From: JAIOQJ01 sp963718635
GTDB taxonomy: Bacteria; Planctomycetota; Planctomycetia; Gemmatales; Gemmataceae
Reading direction: 5' to 3'
Length of the DNA stretch: 64,000 nt
NCBI GenBank assembly: GCA_963718635.1
Contig: OY970367.1
Span: 2,232,001-2,296,000, forward strand
Position numbers and translations under genes: made by a program
In this document: positions 59,470-64,000 of the stretch, in pieces
Position numbering within the stretch: the stretch's first letter is position 1
How the letters are laid out: each line of letters opens with the position of its first letter
The notes under the pieces: generated by a model
What the model was told of the DNA's origin: nothing
The model's input: the letters and a program-made list of their open reading frames with translations, nothing else
Database searches by the model: none

Positions 59470-60672
59470 TCACTTCTTCAGCCCGATGCAATAAAGCGAT
59501 TTAACCGTCTGAATAAAAAGAGCGCCATTGGCGATAGCGGGCGTGCCCATGATTTCCTCGCCGAGATCATTGGTAGCGAGGATCTCCGCGTGGTCGCCGC
59601 CGGGCTGCAGCACGGTGCAGACGCCCTCATCGTTGCAGACGAAAATCTTGTCGTCGGCCGCGATCGGAGATGCCCAATACTTCCCTTTTTTTAGCCGTTC
59701 GGTCCATTGCTCTTTGCCTTTAAGATCGGCGCAAACGAGCACGCCGGCGCCAGTGATATTGTAGATCCGCTCTTTGTAGACAAGCGGCGTGCAGGAGCTC
59801 GATGCCAACTTCTGCGAAGTCCAGACGACCTCCGGTGTGCTATCGCCTTTCGGCTGTAAGCAGATGAGCCCGCGCACCGTAAGTAAGATCTGATCGCCCA
59901 TCAGTACAGGCGTGGGGATCGTGCTTCCCTCGGTCGTATAAGTCCAGCGCTTGTGGCCATCCTGCACGTCGTACGCGCTTAGGCCGAAACGCGAGACGAA
60001 CAGGACTTCAGCCGAATCGCCGACCTTTCGAAGGGCGGGCGTCACCCAGTTAATGTCTTTCGGGCGTTCCACTTTCCAGCGATTGATGCCTGTTTTGGCA
60101 TCGAGGCCTGCCAGAAAAGATTCGCCGCCGGAATCCATCGGCAGCAGCAACGTCTCTTTCCACAAGATAGGGGATGAAGCCATGCCGACTTGGTTAGCGA
60201 TTTTCGGATAGTCGCTCGCCAACGAACGATACCAGCGCAGGTTGCCATCTTTGTCGAAAGCAACTAGGTCGGCCGTTGCAAAAAGCACATAGACGCCGTC
60301 GGCCGTGGCGACCGGGGTGGGCGCGGCCATGCTCGTCTTGGGATGGCAGCCGGTGTTGCCCGTCGCTTTCAATTGTCGTTGCCAAAGTATTCTTCCATCG
60401 TCACAGGCAAAACAAACCACGTGCAATTGTTCACCCTGGGCGCCGGAAGCAGATGCCACATAAGCCCGACCGTCGGCAACCACGGGCGATGCCACGCTAC
60501 GCCCGGGAACGGTTGACTTCCACCGGATGTTTTCTTTTGGGCTCCACTTCGTAGCCAGATGCGTTTCTTCCGAAACGCCCGCACTGGAGGGACCGCGAAA
60601 CTGAGGCCAATCACCGGCTGACGCCAATGAAACGGTTAGCAACAGTGTCAGTAGTGAAAGTCTAAATGTCAT
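59470..60672 (-). CDS. Exported PQQ-type beta-propeller protein
   Basis: A 400-residue protein with signal MTFRLSLLTLLLTVSLASAG. The body is beta-propeller: DWPQFRGPSSAGVSEETHLA, then ENIRWKSTVPGRSVASPVVA and six or so units such as AYDVQDGHKRWTYTTEGSTI, GLDAKTGINRWKVERPKDIN and CADLKGKEQWTERLKKGKYW (G-x-x-x-W pattern). This is the PQQ-like repeat form (BamB/quinoprotein), but active-site residues for PQQ are not shown, so it may only be a scaffold. Such genes are abundant in planctomycetes, and the opening W-x-Q-F-R-G-P is typical. Start 60672. Confidence 0.9.
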   Translation of the reverse strand: MTFRLSLLTLLLTVSLASAGDWPQFRGPSSAGVSEETHLATKWSPKENIRWKSTVPGRSVASPVVADGRAYVASASGAQGEQLHVVCFACDDGRILWQRQLKATGNTGCHPKTSMAAPTPVATADGVYVLFATADLVAFDKDGNLRWYRSLASDYPKIANQVGMASSPILWKETLLLPMDSGGESFLAGLDAKTGINRWKVERPKDINWVTPALRKVGDSAEVLFVSRFGLSAYDVQDGHKRWTYTTEGSTIPTPVLMGDQILLTVRGLICLQPKGDSTPEVVWTSQKLASSSCTPLVYKERIYNITGAGVLVCADLKGKEQWTERLKKGKYWASPIAADDKIFVCNDEGVCTVLQPGGDHAEILATNDLGEEIMGTPAIANGALFIQTVKSLYCIGLKK

Positions 60673-60724
60673 AGCATCTCCTTGCTGTAATTAACCGCAG
60701 CATTTCAAGCCGTCTAATTGAGAA

Positions 60725-60996
60725 TTGAACCACGGATAACACGAATCACACGGATAAAAACTATAGTTCGATCCGGCTTTATCACACTAACCCGAAGCGT
60801 TAGCGAGGCAATCTCCGAAGCGTTAGCGATATACTGAGTAAGGCGGGACATAACCTCGCTAACGTTTCGGGGTCAGCCTCGCTGACGTCTCGGGTTAGTG
60901 TGAGTATTGCTATGTATTACCATGTCAACCCTGGTGCATAAAGACTGCATTTTCCTATCTGTTTTCAATCCGTGTTTCATCTATGACTAACAGTTT
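60725..60996. repeat. Mixed repeats: CTAACCCGAAGCGTTAGC palindrome inside a CCACGGAT pair
   Basis: 60782-60808 (TCACACTAACCCGAAGCGTT AGCGAGG) has its inverse at 60877-60903; between them a second pair, CCGAAGCGTTAGCGA and CCTCGCTAACGTTTCGGG. The outer words CCACGGATAACACG (60729) and TCAATCCGTGTTTCAT (60964) belong to the CCACGGAT family. The 336-base gap holds no gene. Confidence 0.7.
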
Positions 60997-61008
60997 TGGT
61001 CTAATTTC

Positions 61009-62145
61009 CTAGGGATTATTCATTGACTTGATAGGCAGGGCGCCCCCCAAGGAATCGCATACGCGCAACTGGAATTTCCAGTCTTGCGCCCAGTTTTCCG
61101 TTTGATTGTTTTGGCAGATTTTCAGCAATATCTCATTTCGCCCGGGCTTCAAATTACCGACGGCCACGTACTGGTCGAAACGCTGGCCGTGATGGTACTC
61201 TTCCGTGGCGTAGAGTTCCTTGCCATTGAGAAACAGTTTCACGGCCGAGATGCAGCCGAAGCGAATTTCAATCGCCGCCTCTTTTGCCGCTTCAATGCTC
61301 GTGAATGCGTAAGCCACTGCGTCTTTATGTTTGCCAAGCGCTTTGTTTAAATCCACCAGGCCATAGGGTTCTACACTGCGTGTTGGAATCCACTTAATTT
61401 CAGCGTCTTTTTTACCTTTATAAGCGGCGCTAAGATCGACCTTCTTTTCCGGCTCATACACTTTATCGTAACCCGTGCCTTGCGGACTGTCGAAGGGGCC
61501 AACCAGCATCCAACTCGATTGCACGCCGAAATGTTCGTTCAGATCGACGGTGACGCCATGCTCTTTCAATGCTTTGGCGATCTTCTCCGCCTGGACTAAA
61601 TCCCGGCTGGAATCAAAGAGCCCCTGTAGATTCTTCAAGGCCAGCATGGGTCGAGAAGTAAACAGTTCGAGCGTATAGGGCAACTGATGGTCGATCGCAT
61701 CACGTCGAATTTCGAAGCTAGGATCATCCGTTAAATTCTTTAGGATCCTCTCAGGCGCTTTCGGATCGGCCTGCACCAGAAACTCGTACGCCAAGCGCCT
61801 GCCAACGGGGCCATGCGTCGTATCGCGAACGAATGTTTCCAGTTCTTTGGCCGGGATGGGACGCTTCGCCGCAGCCTCTGCTTCGACAATCGCCTGAGCT
61901 GCCAGGCGCAGCCAGTTGGCGATCGCCGGCTTCGTGTTATCCATCGCGGTCAGCGTCGGCATCAGCGCGGGCAACCCGGTCCCGACGATATTTTTCCAAG
62001 CGGCAGCGGCTTCGGCATTCCCCGCGCCTTCGGGGCCAACGGCTTTGATGATTGCCAGCTGCTTTTCAATCGGTGAAGCATCAGCCGCTGATGAAGGTGC
62101 TGCAATGCCGAAAACTAACAGCAACGTACATGACAGGCTTCGCAT
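61009..62145 (-). CDS. Exported hypothetical protein with HEAT-like and galactose-binding-like parts
   Basis: A 378-residue protein. Signal: MRSLSCTLLLVFGIAAPSSA, cut before ADASPIEKQ. The first half, WKNIVGTGLPALMPTLTAMD, APERILKNLTDDPSFEIRRD and AIDHQLPYTLELFTSRPMLA, is helical and similar to HEAT repeats. The second half, SSWMLVGPFDSPQGTGYDKV, AVAYAFTSIEAAKEAAIEIR, AVKLFLNGKELYATEEYHHG and NLKPGRNEILLKICQNNQTE, is the beta-sandwich seen at ends of sugar-binding planctomycete proteins (WxxxGPF, LWxNGKxV, GxNxLLxK). No catalytic motif. A binding or scaffold role in the envelope is inferred. Confidence 0.75.
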   Translation of the reverse strand: MRSLSCTLLLVFGIAAPSSAADASPIEKQLAIIKAVGPEGAGNAEAAAAWKNIVGTGLPALMPTLTAMDNTKPAIANWLRLAAQAIVEAEAAAKRPIPAKELETFVRDTTHGPVGRRLAYEFLVQADPKAPERILKNLTDDPSFEIRRDAIDHQLPYTLELFTSRPMLALKNLQGLFDSSRDLVQAEKIAKALKEHGVTVDLNEHFGVQSSWMLVGPFDSPQGTGYDKVYEPEKKVDLSAAYKGKKDAEIKWIPTRSVEPYGLVDLNKALGKHKDAVAYAFTSIEAAKEAAIEIRFGCISAVKLFLNGKELYATEEYHHGQRFDQYVAVGNLKPGRNEILLKICQNNQTENWAQDWKFQLRVCDSLGGALPIKSMNNP

Positions 62146-62309
62146 GATGTATCCCTTCGATGCAAGTTCAATCTGGAAGCGTAATGTGAGCGATCATGAA
62201 GACGAAACCTTCTCCGGTCACTGACGTTCCCGGCTCGCCGGTGATAGTCTAAGGCTCGCCAGGAGCGTAAGCGACTGGAGATCAAACTCCTCTTGAATGG
62301 ACAGACAAG

Positions 62310-62943
62310 CTACATACGTGGGCCAAGAATCTCGATCATCAACAAATGCTTCTTCGGCCTTGGCTGCATCCAAAGCCATTCGGGCTTGAATGAAAAGCCG
62401 GGCAGCACGTCGCTTTTGACGACCCCCTTCTTTGGCTTGACCTCTTGATATTTCCCCTTCGCGCTGAGCCTTAACAAATAAAAGCGTTCCTCTTCTTCGT
62501 TGATGATCCAATACTCGGGGACGCCTGCTTCCTCATAAGCGATCAGCTTTTTTTCGTAGTCGCGCTCGACGCTGTCGGGCGACACGATCTCAATGGCCAG
62601 ATCAGGGGCGCCTTTCGAAGTGCCCGCGCCGCTCTAAATGCAATCGCGATTTCTGGACGAAGGCAATGTCCGGTTCGGGCCCATATTCATCCGATAAACG
62701 AAACGCGATTCGCTGGCCGTACACTTGACCCAGATCGGTTCGCTCGACGTACATTTCAATCAGATTGAAAAGCCAAACGTATAACTTGCCAGCATCGAGG
62801 CTTTCAGGCGAGGCCATGTAAATGACTCCGTCTAGTAGATCCGCTTTCTGGCCGTCTGGCGCGGTAGCGCAAAACTCACTGAACGAATATGATCCGCTTC
62901 GATGGCGTTTGACAGGCTTGGTGATTCGTGCCGTGCTTCTCAA
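62310..62943 (-). CDS. Uma2 family (DUF820) putative endonuclease, copy 3; frameshifted
   Basis: About 210 residues. N-terminal part: SGSYSFSEFCATAPDGQKAD, LLDGVIYMASPESLDAGKLY and RLSDEYGPEPDIAFVQKSRL (P-D). After a frame change near 62628 it reads GTSKGAPDLAIEIVSPDSVE (E-I-V-S-P-D-S), KKLIAYEEAGVPEYWIINEE and GFSFKPEWLWMQPRP. It is a different branch from the 51-52 kb pair, with the SPDS and EYW lines of the classical group. A C-terminal tail of the family may be lost. It starts near a CCACGGAT repeat. Function as for the other Uma2 genes. Confidence 0.85.
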
Positions 62944-62978
62944 GGCTCACCTCAGATCGTGGGAACGAAGGAAACGTT

Positions 62979-63095
62979 TAGCCACGGATTGAACACGGAT
63001 GAAGCACGGATAAATTAAGACGGTTTGATCAGTTGAATGAGTAAGAAACTTTCCTGTACCTATCCGTGTTTATTCTGTGTTCCATCAGTGGCTAA
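62979..63095. repeat. Inverted-repeat element, CCACGGAT family copy 3
   Basis: TAGCCACGGATTGAACACGG at the left, TATCCGTGTTTATTCTGTGT and TCCATCAGTGGCTA at the right, 117 bases in all. Same plan as 3686-3812 and 41566-41688. It fills the gap between the PSP1 gene and Uma2 gene 3. Confidence 0.8.
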
Positions 63096-63110
63096 ATATT
63101 CCTTCTCACT

Positions 63111-63785
63111 TCATCCATGCAAGCTAACCCGGCTGGTTTGTTCTTCCATTTGACGTCTGAGGTCGGCGAAGTAATTGGTTAATTCCTCAGCGCTTTTGAC
63201 TTTTCCGCTCGAACAACCACCTGTGGAACATCCGCCGCCCGTGCCGCATGACGTGCAACCGCCACCGCTCGACCCGCAGCCCGGCTTGCCGCAACCTTCG
63301 GGTTCCGGCTCGACAGACTTAGTTCTTACATCGTGCACGACGAAGGGCAGCTGATGTTTCTCCGTGAGCCGTTCGATCAAAGGAGTAAGGTCGGTGTCTT
63401 CGCTCGGCAACACCTGCAGAATAGCGGGCGAGCCTTCGAGCAAAATTTCCAGATCGAGGACGAGGACAGGCAAGCCGCTTTCATTGGCTTCGTCTTCTAT
63501 TTCGCCCAATAAGCATAGAGCCCGATCGCGGAGGTTTTCCTCTTGCCGCCTGTCTTCGTGCGTGAGTGGCCGAAGAATCTCGCCGTCGAAGCCGATGCCG
63601 ATCAAGCGGGCAAAGCGAGGCGCTGCCTCACTGAGAATGGTGGCCGCTTCGATGCCACGTGCGGAACGGACAACGACACGGTCGCCACGTGAGTAAGAAG
63701 TGTTCGCACCATTGCGAAAACGGCCGAGAAACGCGGCATGGCCGTGATTGACGAGGTATTCCGAAGCTGTGGCGGGATCAGTCAT
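63111..63785 (-). CDS. PSP1-domain protein with Cys-rich metal-binding-like tail
   Basis: A 224-residue protein. It opens MTDPATASEYLVNHGHAAFL, then VVVRSARGIEAATILSEAAP (PSP1-like start) and ALCLLGEIEDEANESGLPVL, VLDLEILLEGSPAILQVLPS and FVVHDVRTKSVEPEPEGCGK. The tail, GCGKPGCGSSGGGCTSCGTG then GGCSTGGCSSG, has six Cys in Gly/Ser context, as in zinc- or iron-binding appendices. PSP1 proteins of bacteria are linked to signal or competence pathways; here no role is known. The ATG overlaps the stop codon of the upstream YggX-like gene by four bases (ATGA), so the two are translationally coupled. Confidence 0.83.
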   Translation of the reverse strand: MTDPATASEYLVNHGHAAFLGRFRNGANTSYSRGDRVVVRSARGIEAATILSEAAPRFARLIGIGFDGEILRPLTHEDRRQEENLRDRALCLLGEIEDEANESGLPVLVLDLEILLEGSPAILQVLPSEDTDLTPLIERLTEKHQLPFVVHDVRTKSVEPEPEGCGKPGCGSSGGGCTSCGTGGGCSTGGCSSGKVKSAEELTNYFADLRRQMEEQTSRVSLHG

Positions 63786-64000
63786 GATGCAACCGATTCT
63801 TCCCAGCCGAAGAATTCGCGCATATGCTTGTCGTACTCTTCCTGGCCGTATTCGGTGCTCAAATCGATGCGTAGTTCGTTGATCACCTTGACGCTGAAAT
63901 TCTTGAACCATTCGTTCCAGCAATCGGCGCAGATCGTCTGATAAATTTTAAGGCCGATGGCATCAGTCAGCGGAGGCGCCGGGAGTTGATGGGCGTACTT
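63782..64000 (-). CDS. Fe(2+)-trafficking (YggX-like) protein, C-terminal part, cut by window edge
   Basis: The reverse frame enters from the right edge and stops at 63782, overlapping the next gene. It reads PLTDAIGLKIYQTICADCWN, EWFKNFSVKVINELRIDLST and EYGQEEYDKHMREFFGWEES. This follows the YggX pattern (G-x-R/K-I-Y, A/S-x-x-x-W-x-x-W, V-I/L-I-N-E-x-R/K-L, L-x-x-x-M-x-x-F-L/F). YggX is a small iron-linked protein that protects Fe-S enzymes against oxidation. The N-terminus with its functional Cys is not in the window. The coupled PSP1 gene with Cys-rich tail supports a metal link, as inference. Confidence 0.78.
   Translation of the reverse strand, partial: KYAHQLPAPPLTDAIGLKIYQTICADCWNEWFKNFSVKVINELRIDLSTEYGQEEYDKHMREFFGWEESVAS

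Overview
The window reads as chromosomal DNA of a planctomycete (Planctomycetota). This rests on several gene types typical of the phylum: an ECF sigma factor next to a Ser/Thr kinase, two DUF1559 pseudopilin-like proteins, a giant autotransporter-repeat protein with a PEP-CTERM tail, Uma2-family nucleases, a redoxin/cytochrome c/copper-monooxygenase-like fusion, a DnaA with long degenerate linker, and intergenic DNA full of short palindromic repeats. The order or genus cannot be fixed from the sequence alone.

Layout. 0-5 kb: 5' end of secA (minus), a tRNA-Arg(TCG) with a decayed tyrosine integrase beside it, then an ECF sigma factor and a membrane Ser/Thr kinase carrying an anti-sigma-like zinc motif. 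5-15 kb: a ~2,460-residue surface/secreted autotransporter-repeat protein and two DUF1559 proteins. 15-16 kb: a scar of two unrelated gene fragments next to a lone moxR. 17-24 kb: GNAT protein, dnaA, a MazG-like pyrophosphohydrolase, a DUF11-type cell-surface protein, rimI and a redoxin. 24-32 kb: a multi-PAS hybrid histidine kinase, a tandem pair of small paralogues, a TPR lipoprotein, an amidohydrolase and a DUF362 protein. 32-37 kb: three glycosyltransferases. 37-42 kb: the redoxin/cytochrome/monooxygenase-like fusion and a UbiD-type decarboxylase. 42-46 kb: a small orphan, ftsK, trmL and another orphan. 46-50 kb: ugd, a GDP-6-deoxy-4-keto-mannose reductase and gmd (sugar nucleotides for surface glycans, matching the glycosyltransferases upstream). 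50-55 kb: DUF1801, SDR, a duplicated Uma2 pair, a YidR-like DUF3748 protein, DUF2809 and small orphans. 55-64 kb: GT4 glycosyltransferase, DUF4139 protein, PQQ-type beta-propeller, secreted orphan, third Uma2, and a PSP1-domain protein overlapping a YggX-like gene that runs off the end.

Two features stand out over the whole window. First, fourteen otherwise convincing genes, including dnaA and ftsK which are normally essential, are split by about seventeen single-frame breaks; this looks more like uncorrected indels in the assembly than mass gene decay, and each such gene is annotated here as one frameshifted CDS. Second, nearly every intergenic gap holds copies of at least nine different palindromic or tandem repeat families. 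I did not find a convincing new defence or biosynthetic system. The most interesting leads are the kinase with a zinc anti-sigma motif next to its ECF sigma factor, a duplicated block carrying a PEP-CTERM tail plus palindrome, the tRNA/integrase scar, the redoxin-heme-copper fusion, and the repeat families.
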